Shown here: piece by piece, positions 1 through 6,337 of the stretch
Layout of the letters: every line of letters begins with the position of its first letter
Position numbering within the stretch: position 1 is the stretch's first letter
Assembly: GCA_036004445.1 (NCBI GenBank)
Contig: DASYRL010000147.1
Coordinates: 1 to 37,853, forward strand
DNA length: 37,853 nt
Origin: DASXUC01 sp036004445
GTDB lineage: Bacteria; Sysuimicrobiota; Sysuimicrobiia; Sysuimicrobiales; Kaftiobacteriaceae
Direction: 5' to 3'
Made by a program: the position numbers and the translations under genes
The notes under the pieces: generated by a model
What the model saw: the letters and a program-made list of their open reading frames with translations, nothing else
What the model was told of the DNA's origin: nothing
Databases searched by the model: none

Positions 1-662
1 CGTGCCGGTTTGCCCTGGTCGACCAGGATCGAGCCGTGGAGGATGAGCGCGTTGCAGCCGTCGAGGGTCCGCAGTGTGCGGCTTGCGCGGAAGGCCGCCA
101 GCGCGTCTTCGACGTTCGTGCGGGCATGAGTGAGGTCGCCGTTTCGGTAGGCCAGCTCGGCAAGGCGTGTCAGCGCGCGGGGTTCATACTCTCGCAGCCG
201 CCGCCGTTTTGCCTGAGCCAGCGCATCACGGTACCATCGATCGGCGTCCCTGGGCCGCTCCTGCGCGACAGCGACGTCGCCGCGGGCCAGCCGGAGTTCT
301 ACGGGCAGGTCCTCACCGTCGCCGGCCAGGCTTTCGGCGGCGTCGAGGAGGAGTTCGGCCTTCGCTTCACGGGCGGACGCCCGCGCCAGCGCGACCAAGT
401 TGAGTGCGGTCTCTCTCATCAGATGGACATCATCGAGCAACAGCTGGCCCAGTGACGTCTGGAGCCGATCCGCGATGGTCACCAGCGTGCCCACAGAAGG
501 GTACGTGCGGCCGGATTCGAGCAGGCTCACGAAGCTCTTGGTCAGACCTGGGCCTGCCGCATCGGTTTGGGTGAGCCCGCGTGCGCGCCTAGCTAAGCGG
601 AGCCTGCTCCCCAGCCGCAGCAGCCATGGGGGGATCGTGGAGGTTTGCTCCTGGTCATTCAT
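1..662 (-). CDS. XRE-family HTH regulator with TPR-like repeats (C-terminus cut by window edge)
   Basis: Seen: an open frame read leftwards from an ATG at 662 to the window edge without a stop, about 220 codons. Residues about 14-75 form a helix-turn-helix of the XRE/Cro type (LGSRLRLARRARGLTQ, then TKSFVSLLESGRTYPSVGTL, then IADRL). From about residue 80 the protein is Ala/Leu/Arg-rich helical sequence with TPR-like periodicity (ALTRLAELAYRNGDLTHA). Known: such proteins are cytoplasmic transcription factors that sense ligands or partner proteins through the TPR part. Inferred: it may control the divergent GNAT/nucleotidyltransferase pair, since only 100 bases separate the two starts. No convincing ribosome binding site precedes the ATG. 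The true C-terminus lies outside the window. Confidence 0.8.
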   Translation of the reverse strand, partial: MNDQEQTSTIPPWLLRLGSRLRLARRARGLTQTDAAGPGLTKSFVSLLESGRTYPSVGTLVTIADRLQTSLGQLLLDDVHLMRETALNLVALARASAREAKAELLLDAAESLAGDGEDLPVELRLARGDVAVAQERPRDADRWYRDALAQAKRRRLREYEPRALTRLAELAYRNGDLTHARTNVEDALAAFRASRTLRTLDGCNALILHGSILVDQGKPA

Positions 663-692
663 AATGTCAACAAATTACTTTTCTCCCGCCGC

Positions 693-711
693 GACCCGAC
701 CAAAACGGGTC
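693..711. promoter_or_regulatory. Small inverted repeat in the divergent intergenic region
   Basis: GACCCG at 693-698 and CGGGTC at 706-711 form a perfect 6-base inverted repeat with a 7-base A-rich spacer. It sits between the divergent XRE regulator (start 662) and the GNAT gene (start 763), where an operator for the HTH protein would be expected. This is position-based inference only; a repeat this short can arise by chance in GC-rich DNA. Confidence 0.25.
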
Positions 712-762
712 TGCGCAAGGGGATTCCGCGTGGCGGAGCAAGAACTGCACGGAACACGGACC

Positions 763-1725
763 ATGGCTCACCCATCCCTGTTTGACGTCATGATTCGGCC
801 CGCGACCGCCGACGACGTGGAGCCGGTCGTCGGGTTGCTCGACGCCGTCCTGCCTCCGGAGGACCGCGTGTCACTTGAAGAGTTTCAATATGGCGAGACG
901 ATGCGAGATCCCAACGACGCGTTCAACCGGCTCGTTGCGGTCGCCGCGTCGCAGGCCGTGGCGGTCGCGGAGACCGGGAACCACGTCCAGTCGCGCCCTC
1001 CGCACATGTTCCGGCTCATCGTCGCCGTTCGCCCCGATTTCCAGCGCCGCGGCATCGGGAGCGAGTTAGAGCGCCGGCAGCGGACATATGCCATCGAGCA
1101 TGGCGGCACCGAGTTGACGGCGATGATTCGAGAGGATGATCATGGGTCGCGGGTGTTCCTTGACCGTCTGGGGTACCGTGAGGCGTACCAGCGATTCGAG
1201 ATGGAACTCGATGTCACAAAATTCGACTGGAGCCGTTTTCCCGAATGGCGCCGCCGGCTGGGCGGTCTGCGTTTGCGGTCCTTCGCCGAACTCGGCCTGA
1301 CCGACGAGATGATGAGGCGGATGTACGACTTGTCGATGCTCCTTGCCAAGGACGTGCCGCATCCGGATGGGCCGCCCCGGTTCTCGTTTGAGGAATTCAA
1401 GATGTATTTTGGCGCCCCCGGTTTTCGGCCGGACGGGCTGCTCCTGCTGACCGACGGCGACGAGTGGGTCGGCACCAGCGGCGTCTTTACGCCCGAAGGC
1501 AGGCCCGGGTACACCTATTTCACTGGCGTCCGACGGGAGTACCGTGGGCGCGGGCTGGCCACGGCACTGAAGCTGGCGACGATCGAGTTTGCCCAGCGCA
1601 ACGGTATCGGCGCGATGCGGACCAACAATGACACGGCGAATTACGCGATGGTGGCCGTCAACGAGAAACTGGGATACCGGCGGCTGCCGGCCCGGGTGGC
1701 GATGAAATGGACGCGATTGTCCTAG
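763..1725 (+). CDS. Tandem GNAT acetyltransferase (two GNAT domains)
   Basis: The product, about 320 aa, carries two GNAT folds. The first has the acetyl-CoA loop VRPDFQRRGIGSELERR (about residues 92-108). The second has VRREYRGRGLATALKLA followed by NDTANYAMVAVNEKLGYRR near the C-terminus. Known: GNAT enzymes transfer an acyl group from acyl-CoA to amines; two-domain members include MshD, where often only one half is catalytic. Substrate unknown. Start choice: ATG 763, with ATG 790 (just before the first domain) a real alternative; neither has a strong ribosome binding site. The frame is open further upstream, but that part lies antisense to the XRE gene and looks non-coding. The 3' end overlaps the next gene by 19 bases, implying coupled translation. 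Confidence 0.85.
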   Translation: MAHPSLFDVMIRPATADDVEPVVGLLDAVLPPEDRVSLEEFQYGETMRDPNDAFNRLVAVAASQAVAVAETGNHVQSRPPHMFRLIVAVRPDFQRRGIGSELERRQRTYAIEHGGTELTAMIREDDHGSRVFLDRLGYREAYQRFEMELDVTKFDWSRFPEWRRRLGGLRLRSFAELGLTDEMMRRMYDLSMLLAKDVPHPDGPPRFSFEEFKMYFGAPGFRPDGLLLLTDGDEWVGTSGVFTPEGRPGYTYFTGVRREYRGRGLATALKLATIEFAQRNGIGAMRTNNDTANYAMVAVNEKLGYRRLPARVAMKWTRLS

Positions 1726-2477
1726 CCGGAGGTGGAAGCGAGCCCGGGCTCGATCCGACGCTGCCCAACAAGGCGTTCGTGCTGATTGCCGGCCGCCCGC
1801 TCGTCGTCCACGTCGTCGCGGCGTTGGCCAAAACGCCCAGCATCGGCCGCATCGCCGTTGTCGGGCCGGAAGCCGATCTCCGGCCGGTGCTCCCGGAGAC
1901 AGTAACGCTTATACCGGCGGTCGGCGACATCATGGACAACGTCATCCGGGCGCTCGAGGTATTGCAGCCGAGCGGGCTCACCCTGGTGACGGCGTCGGAT
2001 TTGCCGCTGCTGACTCCGTTCGTCATCGAAGAGGTCCTCGATGCGTGCACGGCGGAGTACGGGGACTTCTTTTACCCGATCGTGCCCGACAACGTGATCC
2101 TCGCGCAGTTCCCCGCCGCCCAGAAGATGTTCATCACCCTGGCGGAGGGCACGTTCTGCGCCGGCAACATGATGATCCTCAATCCCGCGATCCTCCCGCG
2201 TGTGCGTCCATTCGTCGAGCGCATTATCGGGGCGAGGAAGCAGCCGCTGCTCCTCCGGCTCCTGGTGGCCCAGGCGCTCGGATGGTCCGTGTTCACGAAG
2301 CTCTATACCGGAAAATTGTCGATTACCGAAGTCGCGGCACGCGCCTCCGACGCCTTCGGGGTGCGGGTCGTCCCGGTCATCGTGGAGCATCCGGAGATCG
2401 CCATGGACGTCGACATCGGCCGGTCGGAAAACCTCGACATGATCCAGAGGGTGTTCGGGTCGCCCGAAGGAAACTGA
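1707..2477 (+). CDS. MobA-like nucleotidyltransferase (NTP transferase family)
   Basis: The 256-aa product begins with the nucleotide-binding motif IVLAGGG and a conserved Lys in LPNKAFVLIAGRPLV (about residues 19-33). The metal-binding motif SDLPLL is near residue 95, and EIAMDVDIGRSENL near the C-terminus matches the DxDTPEDL-type motif of the MobA/IspD-like superfamily. Known: members join NTPs to sugar phosphates, molybdopterin or alcohol phosphates with pyrophosphate release. The acceptor cannot be told from sequence; the internal FCAGNMMILNP resembles GGN motifs of small-molecule nucleotidyltransferases. It overlaps the tandem GNAT by 19 bases, so the two may act on one substrate. Cytoplasmic; no signal peptide. 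Confidence 0.85.
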   Translation: MDAIVLAGGGSEPGLDPTLPNKAFVLIAGRPLVVHVVAALAKTPSIGRIAVVGPEADLRPVLPETVTLIPAVGDIMDNVIRALEVLQPSGLTLVTASDLPLLTPFVIEEVLDACTAEYGDFFYPIVPDNVILAQFPAAQKMFITLAEGTFCAGNMMILNPAILPRVRPFVERIIGARKQPLLLRLLVAQALGWSVFTKLYTGKLSITEVAARASDAFGVRVVPVIVEHPEIAMDVDIGRSENLDMIQRVFGSPEGN

Positions 2478-2549
2478 TTCGCTCGCGTCGGTATCTCGCC
2501 TGGCACTACGGAAACTTCTCCCGCGCTCGCTGCCCCCGCAGTAGGTACC

Positions 2550-2570
2550 GTGGGGGAGTCCCTCCCCCAC
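2550..2570 (+). terminator. GC-rich hairpin downstream of the nucleotidyltransferase
   Basis: GTGGGGGAG (2550-2558) and CTCCCCCAC (2562-2570) form a perfect 9-bp stem with a 3-base loop, 72 bases after the stop at 2477. No T-tract follows, so it could block transcription or protect the 3' end rather than be a classical intrinsic terminator. Confidence 0.4.
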
Positions 2571-2579
2571 ATCCCCCTC

Positions 2580-2598
2580 CTGGTCGGGGGTTCGATTC
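2580..2598 (+). repeat. Inverted 19-base copy of the tRNA-Arg(CCT) T-arm
   Basis: The 19 bases here, CTGGTCGGGGGTTCGATTC, repeat exactly the variable-loop and T-arm segment of the tRNA gene that lies on the other strand at 2678-2696. The bases that follow do not complete a T-stem or acceptor, so it is not a second tRNA. The two copies are inverted relative to each other and enclose the tRNA terminator hairpin. Confidence 0.7.
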
Positions 2599-2616
2599 AT
2601 CTTTCGAACAAGAACA

Positions 2617-2661
2617 GAGATGTCGGGAACCCGAGAAGACCGTTCGGAGTCCCGACATCTC
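2617..2661 (-). terminator. Terminator-like hairpin of tRNA-Arg(CCT)
   Basis: A perfect 12-bp inverted repeat, GAGATGTCGGGA at 2617-2628 and TCCCGACATCTC at 2650-2661, begins one base after the tRNA CCA end. Read on the minus strand it is followed by TGTTCTTGTTC, a T-rich run. Position and shape fit a factor-independent terminator for the tRNA gene; the 21-base loop is longer than usual. Confidence 0.6.
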
Positions 2662-2662
2662 C

Positions 2663-2738
2663 TGGCGGGCCCGGAGGGAATCGAACCCCCGACCAGAGGC
2701 TTAGGAGTCCCCTGCTCTATCCACTGAGCTACGGGCCC
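2663..2738 (-). tRNA. tRNA-Arg (anticodon CCT), CCA encoded
   Basis: On the minus strand a 76-base cloverleaf can be drawn: acceptor GGGCCCG pairs with CGGGCCC, D-stem GCTC/GAGC, anticodon loop CTCCTAA, T-stem GGGGG/CCCTC around TTCGATT, discriminator G and genomic CCA. The anticodon CCT reads AGG arginine codons. The anticodon stem GGGGA/GCCTC has one A-G mismatch at its base and one G-U pair. The EamA gene lies just upstream on the same strand (28-base gap). Confidence 0.95.
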
Positions 2739-2745
2739 GCAGCCC

Positions 2746-2751
2746 ATTCTA
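2746..2751 (-). promoter_or_regulatory. Candidate -10 box for tRNA-Arg(CCT)
   Basis: On the minus strand TAGAAT (2751 to 2746) ends 7 bases before the tRNA start, the distance expected for a sigma-70 type -10 element. A weak -35 candidate, TTGGGG (2775 to 2770), lies 18 bases further upstream inside the 3' end of the EamA gene. Assigned from motif and spacing only. Confidence 0.4.
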
Positions 2752-2766
2752 GCAAATCACCGCCGT

Positions 2767-3639
2767 TCACCCCAACGCCAGCGCAATCACTCCGGCGACC
2801 AGCGCCGCCGCGGCGATCATGCGGCGGCGGGCGTCGCCTTCCGACAGGAATCGCGTGCCCATGCCGGTGCCGATGAGGATGCTGACTTCGCGCGCCGGCG
2901 CGACGTAACTCACCGGCGTGAAGACCAGCGCGGTGAGGACGAGGATGTACGACAGCGGCGAAAGGATCGCGACGCCGAACGTCTCCAGCCGGTGCGCCGA
3001 CCAGTGGCGGCGCACGTCTCCCCACCGCCGAAGGGCGAACGGCGTGAGGAACGCGACCCGGCCCACGTTGGAAAACCAGTCCAGAATCAACGGGGGAATC
3101 AGCAGCACGCTGACGGCATGTTTGTCCCACAGCGTGTAGACGGCAATGGTCAGGCCGGTGAGCAGCGCGTAGCCGATGGCGCGCCGGACGGTTTCGGCCG
3201 CGTGCCTGAATCGGAGGATGTTCGCCCCGCCGGCCATAACCAGGATGCCGGTGACCACGAGCGCGGCGCCGATCAGCGCGATAACGCTCGGGCGTTCACC
3301 GAAGAATGCGATCGCAGCGATGGTTGCCAGTGCCGGGCCGGTGCCACGGGCCAGCGGATAGACTAGCGAGAGGTCGCCCGCGCGGTACCCTCGCAGCAGC
3401 GCGATGAAGTACGCGAGGTGGAGCAGGGCCGTGCCGGTCATGAACGCGATCTCGAGCGGGCCGAAGTGGGGATGCTGGAGGACGACCGCGGCGGCCGCAA
3501 CCGGAGCATAGACGACCGCGGCGATACAGCCGGTCAGCCAGACGAACGCGGCCCCGCCACCGGTGCGCTTGCTGAGCAGATTCCAGGTCGCGTGGATTAC
3601 GGCGGCGGCGAGCACCAGCGCGACGGCGCCGGCGGTCAT
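2767..3639 (-). CDS. EamA/DMT-superfamily transporter
   Basis: The 290-aa product is almost wholly hydrophobic, with about ten predicted transmembrane helices in two similar halves, the architecture of the EamA (drug/metabolite transporter) family. The N-terminal VIHATWNLLSKRTGG and the PLARGTGPALATIAAIAFFGE segment near the middle are typical. Known: EamA proteins export or exchange metabolites such as amino acids across the inner membrane; the substrate cannot be predicted. The start ATG at 3639 lies close to tRNA-Arg(GCG), which is transcribed in the opposite direction, so the two share a short divergent promoter region. Its mRNA may continue into tRNA-Arg(CCT). Confidence 0.88.
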   Translation of the reverse strand: MTAGAVALVLAAAVIHATWNLLSKRTGGGAAFVWLTGCIAAVVYAPVAAAAVVLQHPHFGPLEIAFMTGTALLHLAYFIALLRGYRAGDLSLVYPLARGTGPALATIAAIAFFGERPSVIALIGAALVVTGILVMAGGANILRFRHAAETVRRAIGYALLTGLTIAVYTLWDKHAVSVLLIPPLILDWFSNVGRVAFLTPFALRRWGDVRRHWSAHRLETFGVAILSPLSYILVLTALVFTPVSYVAPAREVSILIGTGMGTRFLSEGDARRRMIAAAALVAGVIALALG

Positions 3640-3664
3640 CGGGTGCTCATGAGGCGGCCTGTGC

Positions 3665-3670
3665 TATAAT
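3665..3670 (+). promoter_or_regulatory. Candidate -10 box for tRNA-Arg(GCG)
   Basis: A consensus TATAAT lies 11 bases before the tRNA start in otherwise GC-rich DNA. No clear -35 box is seen at the expected 16-18 base spacing upstream. Confidence 0.5.
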
Positions 3671-3681
3671 TGCCTGCGCGC

Positions 3682-3757
3682 GCGCCCGTAGCTCAGTGGA
3701 TAGAGCGTTGGCCTGCGGAGCCAAAGGTCGTGGGTTCAAGTCCCCCCGGGCGCGCCA
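3682..3757 (+). tRNA. tRNA-Arg (anticodon GCG), CCA encoded
   Basis: A 76-base cloverleaf: acceptor GCGCCCG pairs perfectly with CGGGCGC, D-stem GCTC/GAGC, anticodon stem TTGGC/GCCAA (perfect) around loop CTGCGGA, T-arm GTGGG-TTCAAGT-CCCCC with one T-C mismatch, discriminator G and genomic CCA. The loop places GCG at positions 34-36, giving a tRNA-Arg that reads CGC/CGU with G34. Most bacteria instead encode ACG and deaminate A34 to inosine with TadA, so the anticodon is unusual. Confidence 0.93.
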
Positions 3758-3798
3758 CTGGTTTCCGTTCCCGGTTCCCTGTTCGCTGTTCCCTGTTC
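3758..3798. repeat. Degenerate GGGAACA-type short repeat array (single arm)
   Basis: Between the tRNA end and the M55 stop codon the plus strand reads as imperfect copies of a 7-8 base unit, roughly TTCCCTG/TTCCCGG (GGGAACA on the other strand). It reaches the stop codon of the M55 gene. The same unit recurs at 22.2, 23.8-23.9 and 25.2 kb, in several places with an opposing arm. Confidence 0.7.
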
Positions 3799-4621
3799 AG
3801 TTCCGGTACCAGATCGCGTCCCAGGCTTCCCAGAAGTTCTTGCCCGTTGCCCGCACCGTGCGTGGCCCGACAATCTCCACGTGCGTGCGCCCCATGAACG
3901 CCGTGGCGCGGTCGGGTGTGGCCAGCTCGACCTGAAACGTGACCGGCGGCTCGAAACGCAGCGGCTGCGGCCACTGCGGTTTCTCGGCGAGCGCCTTCGC
4001 TATTCCCGACTCGATGCGCTGGCGTGAGTCCACCGGAGCCAGGTGCAGGGCCGAGTACCGGCCGAGTGCCGTCTTGACCGGGACCGCCACGACGGTTGGC
4101 CCGAGGAGCTCCTGCACCTCGCGGCACGTGGCGTCGTCTCCCGCGACGAAGACAGCCGGGACGTTCCATGAACCGGCGATCGCGGCGACGATCCCCGACT
4201 CTCCCACCGCCGTCCCGTTGATCGTTGCCAGGTACCACGATTCCGACGATACGGTGTGAGACAGCACGCCGTTCGCGGTTCCGGCTTTTGCGTGCGCCCC
4301 CACGAACACGACCGCGTCGCATCCCGCCTCGAAGGGCTCGACGAATCGCGCCCACGGGTGGCCGAGCACGTAGCGTGCGCCCGACTCGAGCCGGTCCGGG
4401 ATCAGCGTCATGAATCCGCGGCCCCCTTCGTACCCGCCCCCATGTCCGTCGACTACGTAGATGTCTGTCACCCCGGCCGCCTTGCACCCGCGCACCGCGG
4501 CATTGACTTCCTCGGTGTACAGACGCCGGCCGTCCTCGTACAGGGGCAGTTTGCCGCCGGTCTGCTCCCACGTATTGATGCCGGCGACGCCCTCGACGTC
4601 CGCCCAGATCATGACGCGCAT
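3797..4621 (-). CDS. M55-family D-aminopeptidase (DppA-like)
   Basis: The 274-aa product starts MRVMIWADVEGVAGI, the hallmark of M55 zinc peptidases. Asp8 and Glu10 match the zinc ligands of Bacillus subtilis DppA. VVDGHGGG supplies His60, VGAHAKAGT His110, and INGTAVGESGI a Glu near 141. Known: M55 enzymes form decameric rings and release N-terminal D-amino acids from short peptides, usually peptidoglycan fragments. Inferred role: recycling of D-Ala or other D-residues. Start: the frame is open about 210 codons further upstream, but ATG 4621 lies right at the conserved domain and the upstream part is antisense to the exported-protein gene. No transporter is adjacent, unlike the B. subtilis dpp operon. 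Confidence 0.92.
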   Translation of the reverse strand: MRVMIWADVEGVAGINTWEQTGGKLPLYEDGRRLYTEEVNAAVRGCKAAGVTDIYVVDGHGGGYEGGRGFMTLIPDRLESGARYVLGHPWARFVEPFEAGCDAVVFVGAHAKAGTANGVLSHTVSSESWYLATINGTAVGESGIVAAIAGSWNVPAVFVAGDDATCREVQELLGPTVVAVPVKTALGRYSALHLAPVDSRQRIESGIAKALAEKPQWPQPLRFEPPVTFQVELATPDRATAFMGRTHVEIVGPRTVRATGKNFWEAWDAIWYRN

Positions 4622-4741
4622 GCGCTTGTCATTCGTGCGAATGCGAGAAAGGGCCTCCCGGTCTGTGGTGCAGGGTGAGGGGGCACGTATGGTAGAGTAA
4701 AGGGACGTTACTTCACCCAGCTGGGAGTAGGAGCAAATCCT

Positions 4742-5257
4742 GTGAGAGCAATCCTGTTGATCGTCGCGCTTGGCCTTGCCGTTGTTGCCGCCCCGGTGTC
4801 GGCGCAGACGAACACGGCGATCGTCGCCGGACAGTCCATCGGAGGAATCCGCGTCGGCGCCAACGTGAGTGACGCCATGACGGAACTGGGGACCATCGTC
4901 GATCGAACGGACACCCGGAACGGGAAGTACACGGTATACGATTGGCCGCTGCGGCCTCACCTGGTGATCGCGGAAAAGGAGTCGGGCCGTATCGTCCTTG
5001 TCCTCGTCGCGCTGACGGAAGCTTACCGGACGGATAAGGGGATTACGGCGGGCAGCGAGCGTGGTGCCGTCGAGAGCGCCTACGGCCGTGAGTTCACCAC
5101 CGAGGATGACGACGGGTCGGTCTCGCTGATCTACGACGGACTGGGCATCACGTTCGAGATCGGCAAAGTGCGGTCGATGTCCGGCCGCGTCGTGGCTATC
5201 ATCGTGTATGGGCCGGGGACGTGGAAGGCAACCACCGAAGGGCTGCAGGGCCAGTGA
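4742..5257 (+). CDS. Small exported protein of unknown function
   Basis: The 171-aa product begins with a clear signal peptide (MRAILLIVALGLAVVAAPVSAQ, likely cleaved after Ala-Gln or nearby). The mature part has two related halves, GIRVGANVSDAMTELG and ITAGSERGAVESAYG, each followed by beta-rich sequence. This resembles the general BLIP/SmpA-type fold that gauges envelope proteins, but I cannot name a family. The start is GTG at 4742, supported by the GGAGTAGGAG purine run 8-9 bases upstream. It is divergent from the M55 gene with a 120-base gap and is followed by tRNA-Ser. Confidence 0.75.
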   Translation: MRAILLIVALGLAVVAAPVSAQTNTAIVAGQSIGGIRVGANVSDAMTELGTIVDRTDTRNGKYTVYDWPLRPHLVIAEKESGRIVLVLVALTEAYRTDKGITAGSERGAVESAYGREFTTEDDDGSVSLIYDGLGITFEIGKVRSMSGRVVAIIVYGPGTWKATTEGLQGQ

Positions 5258-5288
5258 CCGCAAAAGCAGGGCATCGCGGGAATCGTGG

Positions 5289-5294
5289 TACGAT
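5289..5294 (+). promoter_or_regulatory. Candidate -10 box for tRNA-Ser
   Basis: TACGAT lies 10 bases upstream of the tRNA start, a plausible sigma-70 -10 element. No good -35 box is seen at normal spacing. Confidence 0.35.
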
Positions 5295-5304
5295 AGGTGA
5301 GTTC

Positions 5305-5398
5305 GGAGGGGTGACCGAGTCGGCCGAAGGTAGCCGCCTGCTAAGCGGTTGAGCGGGCAAAACCTGCTCCGTGGGTTCGAATCCCACCCCCTCCGCCA
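5305..5398 (+). tRNA. tRNA-Ser (anticodon GCT), CCA encoded
   Basis: A 94-base tRNA with the long variable arm of class II tRNAs. Acceptor GGAGGGG pairs with CCCCTCC, the anticodon stem GCCGC/GCGGT surrounds loop CTGCTAA (anticodon GCT, codons AGC/AGU), the variable arm is GAGCGGGCAAAACCTGCTC, and the T-arm GTGGG-TTCGAAT-CCCAC is perfect. Discriminator G and genomic CCA follow. Confidence 0.97.
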
Positions 5399-5426
5399 GT
5401 TAGGAAGTGAAGCCAGCCGTTTTTTC

Positions 5427-5477
5427 GGGGAAATAGAATCACCTCTCGCATCGGTCCGAGCCGATTATTCCCCTTTT
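5427..5477 (+). terminator. Likely terminator of tRNA-Ser
   Basis: Nested stems: outer GGGGAA (5427-5432) with TTCCCC (5468-5473), inner ATCGG (5450-5454) with CCGAT (5461-5465). The outer arm runs straight into TTTT at 5474-5477. Position, 28 bases after the tRNA, supports a factor-independent terminator, although the stem is interrupted. Confidence 0.5.
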
Positions 5478-5497
5478 GGTTTCAAACTGGATAATAT

Positions 5498-5983
5498 ATG
5501 ACCGCAAAAAGTAAATTGCTACGGATGGACAACGTCCTCATCGTGGTCGACGATATGGAGGCCGCGAAGGAGTTCTTCGCCGCGCTGGGCATGACGCTCG
5601 TGGGTGAGACGACAGTCGAGGGCCCATGGGCAGATCGCGTCGTCGGGCTCAAGAACGTCCGTGCCGACATTGCCATGATGCGGACGCCGGACGGCCACGG
5701 TCAGGTCGAGCTCTCCAAGTTCCACACGCCCGCCGCGGTCCGGTTCGGCCCCGAGAATGCGCCTTCCAACACGTTGGGCATGCGCCGCATCATGTTCCTC
5801 GTCGACGACCTTGATGCGACGCTCGCTCAGCTCCGCCCCCTCGACGCGTCCTTGGTAGACGAGGTCGCGCAGTACGAGGACAAGTATCGGCTCTGCTTCG
5901 TCCGCGGCCCCGAGGGAATCGTGGTCGGGCTGGCCGAGGAACTCAGTAATAAATCGGTAACGGATGTTTTAGGAAATCCTTGA
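5498..5983 (+). CDS. VOC-superfamily (glyoxalase/bleomycin-resistance-like) protein
   Basis: The 161-aa product has the two beta-alpha-beta-beta-beta modules of the vicinal oxygen chelate fold: MDNVLIVVDDMEAAKEFFAALGM at the N-terminus and RRIMFLVDDLDATLAQL in the middle, ending FVRGPEGIVVGLAEEL. Known: the family includes metal-dependent lyases, dioxygenases and antibiotic-binding proteins; function here is not predictable. A conserved-looking Glu occurs in HGQVELSKFHTP. Start: ATG 5498 is used; ATG 5525, directly at the domain, is equally plausible and neither has a good ribosome binding site. Flanking DNA is visibly AT-richer than the rest of the window, hinting at recent acquisition. Confidence 0.85.
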   Translation: MTAKSKLLRMDNVLIVVDDMEAAKEFFAALGMTLVGETTVEGPWADRVVGLKNVRADIAMMRTPDGHGQVELSKFHTPAAVRFGPENAPSNTLGMRRIMFLVDDLDATLAQLRPLDASLVDEVAQYEDKYRLCFVRGPEGIVVGLAEELSNKSVTDVLGNP

Positions 5984-6018
5984 CGAAAGAATTTGCCGCC
6001 AAAGAAAAAGGCTGTCAA

Positions 6019-6036
6019 GCGGGATATACCTCCCGC
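6019..6036 (+). terminator. Weak terminator-like hairpin after the VOC gene
   Basis: GCGGGA (6019-6024) and TCCCGC (6031-6036) form a 6-bp stem with a 6-base loop, 35 bases after the VOC stop, followed by ATTTGTCC. The T-run is short, so confidence is modest. Confidence 0.4.
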
Positions 6037-6142
6037 ATTTGTCCTTCGAATCGGCGTAAGCCTGCCGCGTATTCCCGCGTGGAAAGAAATCTTTCGTCGG
6101 TCCGTCTAGCGACGCCTGGAACGGGGCATCCCGTCGATAACA

Positions 6143-6202
6143 AGGGAGCTCCGTCCCCCGCCGTCAACCCGCCGTCGACTCGTCACCCCCACGGAGCTCC
6201 CT
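6143..6202. repeat. Perfect 12-base inverted repeat with a 36-base spacer
   Basis: AGGGAGCTCCGT (6143-6154) and ACGGAGCTCCCT (6191-6202) are exact reverse complements; each arm also contains the palindrome GGAGCTCC. It lies between the converging VOC and DUF309 genes and is followed on the plus strand by CGTTCTTCTC, so it may act as a terminator. The long loop makes that uncertain. Confidence 0.5.
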
Positions 6203-6337
6203 CGTTCTTCTCTCGGATGGAGAGGGGGCGCGCCCTCCCCCCTTCCGAACCTCCCCCTCCCCAAAATCGGACTCGCCAATGCGACGTGTGTGATGCTCGG
6301 GCTCGGCAAAGCCGGCCCTGCGCCATGTGACGCTGGT

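Larger units (their letters stand above)
5984..6337. other. Gene-free interval with hairpins
   Basis: A 354-base gap between converging genes. The first 60 bases are AT-rich. It then holds GAAAGA-AA-TCTTTC (6082-6095), a long-spaced inverted repeat (listed separately) and a pyrimidine-rich block at about 6222-6260 with the palindrome GGGCGCGCCC (6226-6235). Short open frames exist on both strands but show no recognisable protein. No RNA gene is recognised. Confidence 0.6.

Noticed and set aside
2540..2610. Possible second tRNA or pseudo-tRNA near 2580-2598
   Set aside because: Only the T-arm segment matches; the T-stem partner, acceptor and anticodon arms are absent.
1722..2747. Minus-strand frame running through the nucleotidyltransferase and tRNA-Arg(CCT)
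   Set aside because: It overlaps a real tRNA and a conserved plus-strand gene; no domain.
4622..5263. N-terminal extension of the M55 protein
   Set aside because: The open frame upstream of 4621 runs antisense through the exported-protein gene and lacks family similarity; M55 proteins start at the conserved motif.
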